NCBI GenBank assembly: GCA_019448385.1
Contig: JAGTXO010000067.1
Location: 1-64,000 of the forward strand
Direction of reading: 5' to 3'
Source: Diacronema lutheri
Taxonomy: Eukaryota > Haptophyta > Pavlovophyceae > Pavlovales > Pavlovaceae
Length of the DNA: 64,000 nt
Position 1 is the first letter of the stretch. The number at the start of each line of letters is the position of its first letter. Of this stretch, positions 48,821 to 57,925 are shown in pieces. A model generated the notes under the pieces. It saw nothing but the letters and a program-made list of their open reading frames with translations, was not told the origin of the DNA and did not search any database. The translations under genes were made by a program, and so were the position numbers.

Positions 48821-50651
48821 CGAGTTGGGGCATGGGGCCGGAAGGGGGTGCGGCGGACGCCGCACGGGAGGAGAGGCGCTCTGAGTGGGGGCGGTGGGGG
48901 GCAAGGGCAGCGGGGCAAGGGCAGCGGTGGGTCCATGCGCTGTGAGTGGCATCCATCAGCGGTGGGCGGTGGGTGGCAAGGGCAGCGGGGCAAGGGCAGC
49001 GGTGAGTCCGGGAGCGCGGGTGCATCGCAAGGGGGGGTACGGCACAGGGCGCAAGGCGCAGGGTGCGAGGGGGGGGGGAGGAAGGAGAGGAGAGGCAGGG
49101 CTCCGCGCAGCCGACAACGCACCAGCCCACTCGTTGGATCCTCAAAGAGGCGAAGCACAGTCGAGCTCGGTGCGAGCAGATCGCGAATCGCCTCGTTGTA
49201 GATCTCGACGTACGAGACGCGCAGCACGTAGGCCCGCGCGCACGCGCCGCCGTCCACGCCGCCGTCCACGCCGCCGCCGGCATCGGCGCCGCCTGCGCCA
49301 GTCTCGCGCGGCGGGTTCGACGCGCCGCCACCGTCCCCGGCTCCAACGTTTGCGTTCCCACCACCCTGCCTACCGTCACTCACTGCCTGCGACGCACCGC
49401 CACCATCTGCGATCGCCTCAAATAGATCCGAAACGGCCAACGGCACGATGCCCGGACTCAGGCCGTCGGCACTGCCGAGCATTGTGTGTGTCTTGCCCGT
49501 GCCTGCGTGCGCGTGGGTGGACGCGTGGAAAGGCGGGCAGGCGGCCTGAGCCCGTGCACGCCTCGTGGGGGGAGGGGGGGGGATGGGGGGGGGGGGGGGG
49601 CGGGTGGGGGGGGGGGGGGCAGCAGTAGAAGTAGCAGCAGCAGCAGCAGCAGCAGCAGCAGGCAGCAGCAGCAGGCAGCAGCAGCAGGCAGCAGCAGCAG
49701 GCAGCAGCAGCAGCAGCAGCAGCAGCAGGCAGCAGCAGCAGGCAGCAGCAGCAGGCAGCAGCAGCAGCAGCAGCAGCAGGCAGCAGCAGCAGGCAGCAGC
49801 AGCAGGCAGCAGCAGCAGGCAGCAGCAGCAGCAGCAGCAGCAGGCAGCAGCAGCAGGCAGCAGCAGCAGGCAGCAGCAGCAGGCAGCAGCAGCAGCAGCA
49901 GCAGCAGGCAGCAGCAGCAGGCAGCAGCAGCAGGCAGCAGCAGCAGGCAGCAGCAGCAGGCAGCGGTGCGGCGGACGCTGCGCGGCGCGGCGCATGCGTC
50001 GCCCGAGCCGCTTGGCGCTACGGGCGCGCGACGCATCCTCTGGGCTGCCGCACGCGCACGCGCACGTGGCTGCCACTGCCAGCGCTGTGAGCGCACGCCA
50101 CCCCCAGCGCCGCGTCCACTGCGTCCGCTGCGTCCGTCGCGTCCGCCGCTGCACGCCTCACCCGTCTGTCCGTAGGCGAAGAGCGTGCCGTTGAAACCGT
50201 CAAGCGCACCGAGCACGACATCGTTTCGGATAGAGTCCCAACCATACACGTCCTCCGTGTCCGCGTCGGGCGAGAAGACGTGGTCGAACGAGAAGGACGT
50301 TGGCTCGCGCCCCTCGGACGTGGCGATGACCGTCGTTGCCGTCATCCCGTCCGCGCGGATCGCGAGCGCAAGCCCGGCGTCGGCCGCGGCGCGCAGCGAG
50401 CCGGGCGAGGCGGCGATGTCGGCCGCAACGACGCGCGACGCGGCGTGCGCGTGCGGCGCGAACGCCGCGCCCACTGTCGCCAGCACGTCGCGCTCCGCTG
50501 CGCCGCGTGCGAACTCGCTGGCGGTGAGCGGCCGCACGCGCACCGCGACGGCGATCGGCCGGCGTTCGCCGTCGGAAGCAGGCGCGCGGAGGAGTGCGGC
50601 GCCGGAGGAGGCGCGGCGCGGACGCAACGTGCCGCCGCTGCCCCCGCCCAT
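43140..50651 (-). CDS. Kinesin-7-like (CENP-E-type) motor protein
   Basis: Six exons: 50651-50162, 49502-49123, 48778-48275, 47856-47658, 47428-44462 and 44074-43140; 1,824 residues, all junctions in phase. The motor is N-terminal: [48 protein letters not shown] then [10 protein letters not shown] (P-loop ~161-170), [26 protein letters not shown] (switch I), LVDLAGSE (switch II), [46 protein letters not shown]. The neck, [20 protein letters not shown], follows NEALSHT, the arrangement of kinesin-7. The stalk is mostly Ala/Gly-rich with short coiled-coil segments ([17 protein letters not shown]), and the C-terminus has HEAT-like helices ([31 protein letters not shown]). Microtubule plus-end motor activity is known for the family; a role at kinetochores or in cytokinesis here is inferred. 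Confidence 0.9.
48179..48253 (-). repeat. (GGGC)n tract in kinesin intron 3
   Basis: About 75 bp of gggcgggcgggc with occasional gagc interruptions on the + strand, read as cccg on the transcript. G-quadruplex potential on the non-transcribed strand of the kinesin gene. No coding role. Confidence 0.85.
49625..49968 (-). repeat. CAG/CTG trinucleotide expansion in kinesin intron 1
   Basis: About 340 bp of gcagcagcagcag blocks interrupted by single g insertions (caggcag) every 13-25 bp, read as CTG on the kinesin transcript. It lies between the donor at 50161 and the acceptor at 49503, just upstream of a run of C in the sense orientation. Confidence 0.92.
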
Positions 50652-50755
50652 GCTGCCGCCGCGCGCGCCCTGGGCACGCTCCGTCGCACCGCGCCGTGCA
50701 CTTGACACTTCTTGCAACTTTGGGAATCGATGGGAGGAACGTCCTTAAAGGGAGG
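50652..50755. promoter_or_regulatory. 104-bp divergent promoter of kinesin and nucleoporin genes
   Basis: Separates ATG 50651 (-) from ATG 50756 (+). It contains a short AT-richer core (cttgcaactttgggaatcga at 50711-50730). Both genes encode large structural proteins of dividing cells, so shared control is plausible but not shown. Confidence 0.5.
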
Positions 50756-53700
50756 ATGCCGCCATCGTGGACACCGGGCTCCGGACCTCGCGCCCCGCGC
50801 GGTGGAGCGCCAGCGCATCGGCGAGACGACGACGCGATGCTGGTCGACTCCGAGCGCGTGACGCCGCCGCGGCCGGCGGAGCGCGGCAGTGGCGGTGCTC
50901 GCGCGGAGGGTGCCGGCGCCGGCACGCCGCCGCGCTCCGCCGGCTGGTCCTTGGCCAGCTTCGTCCGCAGCAAGACGCCAAACATCCTCAAGCGCGGCCT
51001 CGCGCGCGTGCTCGGCAGCGCGCACCGCGACGGCGAGAGCGACGGCGGCTCGGAGGAGGATGGCGCGTTCGAGGTGTCGCCGGCCGACGCCTCCTCGCGC
51101 CTTGCCCCGCACGCGCACACCGCCGCCGCCGACGCGGCGGCGGGCGCGGCGGCGGCCGCGTGGGCGACGGCGGCCGCCGGCGTCCACGCGCCCGGCCAAG
51201 CCGCGCGCGGCGCGGCGCAGCCCGCCGCGCGCGCGCGAAGCGCACCCTCGCTTCCGCCCGCCGCCGCGCCGCCGCCCGCCGCGCAGACCGCCGCCGACGG
51301 CAGGCCGGCGGGCGCGCGCGCGCCGCAGCAGCCGCCTCCCCATCCCCAGCCGCGCGCGCCGACCGGCGCGGAGGTTGACGGGGACGGGCTGCCGCGCGTG
51401 CAGCTGCTCATCGAGATGTTCGCCGACGAGGCAAACGCGCAGCAGCGCGCGCCGCGCGCGCTCGAGGCCGACGCCGCGCCCATCACCGACGCCGCCGCGC
51501 GCACGGCGTGCGACGGCGCGCGGCCGACAGCCACGGCCGCCGAGCCGCGCGCGCCCGCGCCGCCACCGCCGGCGGGCTGGAGCGCGCCGGACGGCGCGGC
51601 GGCGCGCTTCGCAGCCTCGGCCGCGCCCATCCTCAGCCCGCGCCCCGTTCGCCCGGCCGACGACGTCGGACGCGCGCGCGACGGCGCGCCGCTGCTTGGC
51701 GCGCGGTCTGCGCCGCGCCGCTCGGCGCCCAACACGCCAGCCAATGTGCTGCGCTCGCTCAAGCGCATCTCGACGCAGCCGCGGCCGCACGGCGCGCGAG
51801 CGGGCGAGACGGACGCGCACGCGCGCGCCGAGCTGAGCGCCGACGAGCGCGCGCTCGGCACGGACGCGCCGCCATCAAACGCCGCCGCGGCCGCGCCCAT
51901 CCGCTCGAGCGTCCTCGCCGCGCTGCGCGCCGCGCTCGAGCCGACGCGCCTGCTCGCGCCGGGCGAGAGCGAGGGGCGAGGCGCGGCACGCGCCGACGGG
52001 GCTGGGCCGACCACCGCTTGGGTCGCGCCGAGCGGCGCGCAGCGCATGGATAACGATGGGGGTTCGGCCGCGGCGGAGGCCGCAACGGCCGCACGGCCAT
52101 CGCTGCAGCCGCCGCCGCCCGCCGTCGTCGGCGGTGGTGCGGCCGCGACGGCGCCGCCGCCGGTGCTGCCGCTCGCGCCAACGCTAGCGCAACCGATGGC
52201 GCAACCGATGGCGCAACCGATGGCGCAACCGATGGCACAACCGATGGCGCAACCGATGGCGCAACCGATGGCACAACCGATGGCACAACCGATGGCACAA
52301 CCGATGGCGCAGCCGATGGCGCAACCGGTGCAGCCCCAGTCACGCCGGCCGAGCGTCGCGCCCGGCGCGGGCGCGGCGCAGGCGGCGGCCGCCACCTCCG
52401 CCTTCTGCGTGCCGAGCGCACGACAGAGCGCGGCGCACGCAACTGTGGACGCAACGGACGCCATCGCCCATGCCGCGCACTTTGGCGGTGTAGGCGCGAA
52501 CGGGTCTGGCGGCGGCGAAGGCGAGGCGTCGCTCGATCTGCTCGCCGATCCGGGCGCCGCGCAGCGCAGCCTCACCCTGCGCCTCGCGCAGGCGGCGGGC
52601 GGAGGCGACGCGGCCGGCGTGGCCGGCGCGCCGCAGCCGCCACGTGCGTCGGCCGGCAGCACGGCCGGCACGGGCGACGTGGGCGCGGGCTACGCGCGTG
52701 TGGCGAGCACGCCGCGCTCGGCATCAACGCTCGCCGCGCAACTGCTCTGGCCGCCGCCGCCGCTATCGCAGACGCCCGCCACAGCAGCCGCCGCCGCCGC
52801 CGCAGCAGCATCTGCATGGGGCACGCGCGCGCGCTCAGCGGCGCCGCCCACGCCCGCGCAGCGCGCGTGGGCTGCGAGCGGCGTCGGCGCGCCGCCGCTT
52901 TCGGCGACAGCTCGCCTTTCACTCGCGCGCGCATACGGGCGCAACGCGTACAGTGGGTCGAGCTGGGCGGGCGCGGGCGCGCGGCCGCCGCCGCCGCCGC
53001 AGCCCACGCATGGGTGGGCCCCTGTGTGGGCGCCACCTGTGACGCACGCGCCGCCCGCGCGCGGCAAGCGGACGCACGAGGAGGCGCAGGGCGTGGGCGC
53101 ACCGATCGTCACCGCCGTCACCGCCGCCGCCGTCACCGCCGCCGCTACCGACGGCGTCGCTGCCGACGGCGTAGTTGCCGACGGCGACGAGCCCCGAGCG
53201 CACAAGGCGGCGCGGCTCACGTACGCCGCGTCGCCCGCGCGCCCGGCCGCCGCGCCGGCTCCGCCGCCACGCGAGGCGCGCGTGAGCGAGTCCGCGCGGC
53301 GGATCCTGCGCCACCTCGAGGAACTTTCCTCGCCATTGGGCGGCAGCATGGCTGCCGTAGGCTGCGGCGGCGAGCGCGGCGTCCTGAGCGCTGCCCCGTC
53401 GGGCGGCGCGTCGGCGTCGCCCGCCGTCGCTGCGGCGCACGCCGCGTCCGGCACGCCGCCGTGGGAGCGTACGAGCGTCGAGGCCTCGCTGGCGCGGCTG
53501 AGCGCGTGGGAGGGCGCGCGGGCGCGGCTGCGCGACGGGCCAGGCGGCGGGCCGAGCGGCGCCACAGTGGGCGGTGGCGGGCTCGGCTGGGCGGACGGAT
53601 TTGGCGGTGCGGACTTTGCGGCGCCTCCGCCCCTCCTTTCAATCTCGGCGGGCGGCGGCACGACGCCGTCGCCCGCTGCCGGCGCGCGGCGCGGCGTGCT

Positions 53701-56700
53701 TGGCGGCCGCCTCGGCTCGGGGCTTGGCAAGCGCGGCGGGCCGCGCGACGGCGTCGGCGCCGACGCGCCGGCGCTCGGCGACGGCGGCCATGGCGGCGAC
53801 GGCGGCGCGCACGGCGGGCTGGCCGCCGACGAAGCCGCCGGCGGCGGGAAGCGGCGGCGCGGCGCGGCGCCGAGCGCTGCTGACGATGAGCGCGAGCGCG
53901 CGCGTGCACAGCCCGCAGTGCTTCGTCCGCCCGCTGACGGGGGCATCAGCGCGGCGGCGGGCGGCGCCGGCGGCGGTGCGCGCGCGGCGCCGGCGGGCGG
54001 CGGCGGCGGCGAGCTGCTGCGCGCACGCATTGGCGGTGGACGCGGTGGCGCGCTCGCGCAGACGCCCGCCGCCGCGCTACTGCCGCCCACACCGCGCGGC
54101 GCCGGGTTCCGCGCGGCCGACGCCGCCGACGGCGCGCGAGCCGCGCCGGGCGCCAACGGCGGCGCGGACGTGCAGCGTTTTGCGCTCTTCGAGTTCACGC
54201 GCGCGCACGTGCTGGAAGGCCAACTCGCGCACGCGTGCACGCCGTCTGCGGCTGAAATGGCCGAGGCGGTCGCCGCCGCGGCGCCTGTCGCGCTCGACCG
54301 CGCGCGCCGCGCGACCGCGCCGCCGCCGCCGACGGCCGCGGCGGCAGGCGACGGCGCGCGCGTCGGCGCCGAAGGCGCGGGCGGCGGCGGCGCGCGCTTT
54401 GGCGGCTTCTGCCTCGCGCCGGCAAGCGGCGACTGCTGCGCTCTGCCCTCGCTCGCGCCAGGCGGCCTCGCGGCGCCCATCGTGGCGAGCCGGCCGGCGG
54501 AAGCACGCGGCGCGGCCGCGGATGGAGACGTGGTCGGTGCGCGCGCGCATGGCAGCGGCAGCGGCGGCAAGGCGCCGCGCGCAAAGCGTGGCGGCGGTGG
54601 CGGTGGCGGCGGCGGCGCGGCAGATGCGGGCGAGAGTGTTGACGCCCCGCGCAGCTTCGCGAGCGTGCCGCCAATGCCTCGCCTCGACGCGGCCGCCGGC
54701 GACCTGTTTGGCGCCGGCGGCGGCGTCGGTGGCGTTGGTGGTCTCTTCACGTTTGGTGCAATGCCGCGCGATGCGCCAGGAGTGACGGGGGCGGCCACGG
54801 GCGGCGTCAAGGCACACGCCGCCGACGGGCCCGGCGGCAGCGATGGCGGCGCGGCCCTCTTCGCGTTCACGCGCGCGTGCGCCGACGGCGCGCGTGGCCC
54901 GCCCGCCGACGACGACAACACCCCCGCGTCCGCGCTGCCGCCGCTTTTCGAATTTGGGCAGCGGCGGCGCGGCGTGGCGCCAGCGCCGAGCGGCGCGCGC
55001 GACACGCGCGCGCCGACAGCGGCCGCGTCGGCGCTCGGCGCGCCGGCGGGTGTGTTCGGCACGTTCGCTTCGCGCGAGGCCGTCGCGCCGACCTCGTCCG
55101 CCGCGCCGCCCGCCGCGTTATTCGGCACGCAGCCCGCCGCGACGCCCGCCGCGATGCCCGCCGTGCCGCCCGCCGCGCCGTTCGGTGCGCCGTTCGGTGC
55201 GCACCCCGCGCAGCCCGCGGGCGCATCGCAGGCGGGAGCGTCCGTGTTCCGGTTTGGCAACGGAGCGCCCGTTTCCGGCGATCAGCCCAGTCGCGCGCTT
55301 GCGCCCTTTGGCGCGGCGTGTGCAACCAGCGGCGGCCTTGGCGGCGGCCTTGGCGGTGGCCTTGGCGGCGGTCTTGGCGGCGGCCTTGGCGGCGGCCTTG
55401 GCGGCGGCCTTGGCGGCGGCCTTGGCGGCGGCCTTGGCGGCGGCCTTGGCGGCGCCGGCGCCGGCCTTGGCGGCGGCCTTGGCGGCGGCCTTGGCGGCGC
55501 CGGCGGCGGCGCCGGCGGCGCCGGCGGCGCCGGCGGCGCCGGCGGCGGCGCCGGCGGCGGCAGCTCTGGCAGCGGCGACGGTGGCGGTGTGGTCGGTGGT
55601 GTGGTCGGCGGCGCTGGCGGCTTCGGCGCCCCGCCGACGGATGCGGCCACGGTGAGCTCGTGGCGCGCACGCGCGCAGCTGCTGCTGCGCTGTGCGCCAG
55701 CCCCGTGCGACCTGCCCTCTCCGCGGCTGCTGCTGCGATGCGCGCCAGCCCCCGCAACCTGCCCTCACCGCGACGCGATGCGATGCGCGCCCCCTTTGTT
55801 CGCCCTGCCGCGCGCAGGCGCAGTGTCGCGTAACGCCCGCACCGCTCGCGGCCGCGCAGCCGGCGTCGCTGCTTGCGACCCCAACGCCCGCGTCGAGCGC
55901 TGCGCTGGTCCCGGCTGCGTTCCCGCAGGCCGTAACGGCTGTAACGCCCGCGCTCGTCAAGCCGACGCCGGCGGCCGACGCGCCCGCGGCCGCTGCCGCG
56001 CAGCCGGCTGGGTTGCCCACGGGCGGTTCGGCCATTTTTGGCTGCGGTGGCGGCTTGGGCAGCGGCGCGGGCGCGGGCAGCGCGCTTGGTGGCGCGGGCG
56101 GCGCGGCTCCCGCTGGGCTGGGCGGCTTCGGCAGCGGTGGCGCATTTGGTGGTGGAGGGCCGCCCGCGCCTTTTGCCCAGACTGGCATTCAGCATGGCGG
56201 CCTGGCCGGGGGCGGCGCGGGCGGCGGTGCCAAGGCGTGCCCGTTCGTCTTTGGCGGCGGCGGCTTTGCGGCGCCGAGCGCGCAGGCGCAGCCGGCGGTG
56301 GCGGCTGTGACGGCGCCATGCAGCAGCGGGTGCGTGCACGCGCCCTCTCCGCCCTTCTCTTTGCCGCTCCTCCCCCCTTTCTCGCTCATTTTAAATCCAG
56401 TCGCGCGCGGGGCACCACGCGCCATGGCTGCGCGCGCAGCCGCGCGCGCCCGCTTGTCTTGCCTTTCTCATGTGCACATTTTCTCATATGCACGTTTTCA
56501 CTGACCGCGCGACCGATGAACCGCCCGCCGCGCGCTTCCTTCGCCAGGCCACTCGCCGCGCAGACTACGCCGGCCTTGCCATTCGCCGTCCAGCCGCCGG
56601 CGCCATTTGCTCCGCTGCCGGTGGCCCTGCCGTCCACGTCCGCAGGCGATGGCGCGCGGCCGACGCCTTTCACCTTTGGCGCGCCCGCGGCGGGCGCACG

Positions 56701-57844
56701 TCTCTACGGCGCCGGCGGCGCGGCGACGCCCAGCCCCTTCGCGCCAACGTGCTTCGCCAACAACACGGTCCCTGACGGGCGCACCGGCAGCTGCTTCGCG
56801 TTTGGCAGCGCGGCCGGCGCGCCTCCGACAAGCGCGGGCGGCGGTGCCCACGGCGCGGCGAGCGGTGCGCCGCCATCTTTGCTCGCGCCTGCGAATGGCG
56901 GCGGGTTTGGCAGCGGCGGTCTCGCGGGTGCGAGCGCAAACGGCGCGCCGACGTCGACGCCATCTCCCTTCATGTTTGGCGCGGGCGCGGGCGCCACGCA
57001 GCCCGCATCGAACCCACAGCCACAGCCAGCGCCGTCGCCGTTTGCGCCCGCGCTGCCCGGCGCCGCGACCGCGGGTGCAGCGTCAGCGTGGCCTACACCT
57101 TTCGTCTTTGGCGGTGCGCCGGCCTCAGGCGCGGCCGTGCCAGCGCCCGCCACGCAGCAGGTCGGCGGCAGCGGCACAGGTGGCGGGAGCAGCAGCATAT
57201 TCGCTTTCGGCGGCGGAGGCGGCGGCGCTGGCGCGAGCGGAGGCGGCCCGTTTGGCGGCGGTAGCAGCGGCAGCGTCTCTGTCGTGCCGGCAGGCGGTGC
57301 AGGTCTCTTTGGTGGGCCGGCGAGAGCGGGCACGGGCGGTGGCGCGGCTGCGGACTTTGGCGGCGGTGCGCGGAGCGCCTTTGGCGCGGGCGGTGGTGCG
57401 GGCGCGGCTCCGTGCGCTTCGCCGTTTGGCGCGCCCGCCGCGTCGCTCGGCGGCGGTGGCGCAGCGCCGTTCGGCTCGCTCGGTGGTGCGGGAGGTACCG
57501 TCTTTGGTTGCAACGCGCCAACTCCCTTCGGCAGTGGCGCGGCGCCGAGCACGGGCTGCGCGTTTGGGATGCCCCAGGCGCAGCCGGCGCTGGGCGGCGC
57601 GGGAAGCGGCGCGGCAGCAGCTGCTCCGTTCGGTGGCGGCATCTTTGGTGGCGCGGGCGGCTTTGGCGTCGGTGGGTTTGGCGCCGGCGGCTTGGGCGCG
57701 ACGCCAAGCGCGGCGCAGGCGGGCGCGACATTCAACGGCGCAGCATTGGGCGCATGCAGTGGCTTTGCGGCTGGCGCTGCGCCGCCGGTCGTTGGCGAGA
57801 GCCGGCAGGTGCGAAAGTTCCGCAGGCCAACCAAACCGCACTGA
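50756..57844 (+). CDS. FG-repeat nucleoporin of the Nup153/Nup1/Nup136 type
   Basis: Three exons, 50756-55651, 55824-56329 and 56548-57844 (tga), 2,232 residues. ATG 50756 (MPPSWTPGSGPRAPRGG). Near the start is WSLASFVRSKTPNILKRGLA, an amphipathic helix like the membrane-binding helix of basket nucleoporins. SESARRILRHLEELSSPLGG in the middle matches the ARRIL..L..(M/L)SSPL motif found in Nup153-type proteins. The second half is full of FG, FxFG and PFG motifs (LFAFTRACA, PTPFTFGAPA, PFVFGGAPA, SSIFAFGGGG) in Gly/Ala/Pro spacers. The end is basic, RQVRKFRRPTK, as in Nup1/Nup136 tails that bind importins. Two long repeats (AQPM and GLGG) lie inside. Assigned role: nuclear-basket side of the pore, transport and mRNA export; the exact orthology is uncertain. 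Confidence 0.85.
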   Translation: MPPSWTPGSGPRAPRGGAPAHRRDDDAMLVDSERVTPPRPAERGSGGARAEGAGAGTPPRSAGWSLASFVRSKTPNILKRGLARVLGSAHRDGESDGGSEEDGAFEVSPADASSRLAPHAHTAAADAAAGAAAAAWATAAAGVHAPGQAARGAAQPAARARSAPSLPPAAAPPPAAQTAADGRPAGARAPQQPPPHPQPRAPTGAEVDGDGLPRVQLLIEMFADEANAQQRAPRALEADAAPITDAAARTACDGARPTATAAEPRAPAPPPPAGWSAPDGAAARFAASAAPILSPRPVRPADDVGRARDGAPLLGARSAPRRSAPNTPANVLRSLKRISTQPRPHGARAGETDAHARAELSADERALGTDAPPSNAAAAAPIRSSVLAALRAALEPTRLLAPGESEGRGAARADGAGPTTAWVAPSGAQRMDNDGGSAAAEAATAARPSLQPPPPAVVGGGAAATAPPPVLPLAPTLAQPMAQPMAQPMAQPMAQPMAQPMAQPMAQPMAQPMAQPMAQPMAQPVQPQSRRPSVAPGAGAAQAAAATSAFCVPSARQSAAHATVDATDAIAHAAHFGGVGANGSGGGEGEASLDLLADPGAAQRSLTLRLAQAAGGGDAAGVAGAPQPPRASAGSTAGTGDVGAGYARVASTPRSASTLAAQLLWPPPPLSQTPATAAAAAAAAASAWGTRARSAAPPTPAQRAWAASGVGAPPLSATARLSLARAYGRNAYSGSSWAGAGARPPPPPQPTHGWAPVWAPPVTHAPPARGKRTHEEAQGVGAPIVTAVTAAAVTAAATDGVAADGVVADGDEPRAHKAARLTYAASPARPAAAPAPPPREARVSESARRILRHLEELSSPLGGSMAAVGCGGERGVLSAAPSGGASASPAVAAAHAASGTPPWERTSVEASLARLSAWEGARARLRDGPGGGPSGATVGGGGLGWADGFGGADFAAPPPLLSISAGGGTTPSPAAGARRGVLGGRLGSGLGKRGGPRDGVGADAPALGDGGHGGDGGAHGGLAADEAAGGGKRRRGAAPSAADDERERARAQPAVLRPPADGGISAAAGGAGGGARAAPAGGGGGELLRARIGGGRGGALAQTPAAALLPPTPRGAGFRAADAADGARAAPGANGGADVQRFALFEFTRAHVLEGQLAHACTPSAAEMAEAVAAAAPVALDRARRATAPPPPTAAAAGDGARVGAEGAGGGGARFGGFCLAPASGDCCALPSLAPGGLAAPIVASRPAEARGAAADGDVVGARAHGSGSGGKAPRAKRGGGGGGGGGAADAGESVDAPRSFASVPPMPRLDAAAGDLFGAGGGVGGVGGLFTFGAMPRDAPGVTGAATGGVKAHAADGPGGSDGGAALFAFTRACADGARGPPADDDNTPASALPPLFEFGQRRRGVAPAPSGARDTRAPTAAASALGAPAGVFGTFASREAVAPTSSAAPPAALFGTQPAATPAAMPAVPPAAPFGAPFGAHPAQPAGASQAGASVFRFGNGAPVSGDQPSRALAPFGAACATSGGLGGGLGGGLGGGLGGGLGGGLGGGLGGGLGGGLGGGLGGAGAGLGGGLGGGLGGAGGGAGGAGGAGGAGGGAGGGSSGSGDGGGVVGGVVGGAGGFGAPPTDAATVSSWRARAQLLLRCAPAPCDLPSPRLLLRCAPAPATCPHRDAMRCAPPLFALPRAGAVSRNARTARGRAAGVAACDPNARVERCAGPGCVPAGRNGCNARARQADAGGRRARGRCRAAGWVAHGRFGHFWLRWRLGQRRGRGQRAWWRGRRGSRWAGRLRQRWRIWWWRAARAFCPDWHSAWRPGRGRRGRRCQGVPVRLWRRRLCGAERAGAAGGGGCDGAMQQRVRARALSALLFAAPPPFLAHFKSSRARGTTRHGCARSRARPLVLPFSCAHFLICTFSLTARPMNRPPRASFARPLAAQTTPALPFAVQPPAPFAPLPVALPSTSAGDGARPTPFTFGAPAAGARLYGAGGAATPSPFAPTCFANNTVPDGRTGSCFAFGSAAGAPPTSAGGGAHGAASGAPPSLLAPANGGGFGSGGLAGASANGAPTSTPSPFMFGAGAGATQPASNPQPQPAPSPFAPALPGAATAGAASAWPTPFVFGGAPASGAAVPAPATQQVGGSGTGGGSSSIFAFGGGGGGAGASGGGPFGGGSSGSVSVVPAGGAGLFGGPARAGTGGGAAADFGGGARSAFGAGGGAGAAPCASPFGAPAASLGGGGAAPFGSLGGAGGTVFGCNAPTPFGSGAAPSTGCAFGMPQAQPALGGAGSGAAAAAPFGGGIFGGAGGFGVGGFGAGGLGATPSAAQAGATFNGAALGACSGFAAGAAPPVVGESRQVRKFRRPTKPH
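52187..52330 (+). repeat. 12-bp coding repeat (AQPM)n
   Basis: Twelve units of gcgcaaccgatg, with gcacaaccgatg variants and a final gcgcaaccggtg, encode an uninterrupted Ala-Gln-Pro-Met run in the nucleoporin. Confidence 0.93.
55329..55560 (+). repeat. Gly-Leu-Gly-Gly coding repeat
   Basis: Copies of ggcggccttggc encode GGLGGGLGG runs that change into GGAGGAGG (gccggcggc). It lies between FG motifs near the end of nucleoporin exon 1. Confidence 0.9.
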
Positions 57845-57925
57845 CAAGTGCCTCACGCAGAGGCTGAGCTCGGAGCAGCACCAGCAGGCGAAGTCCAGGT
57901 GCCAACCCCCAATGTACGAATCGCC

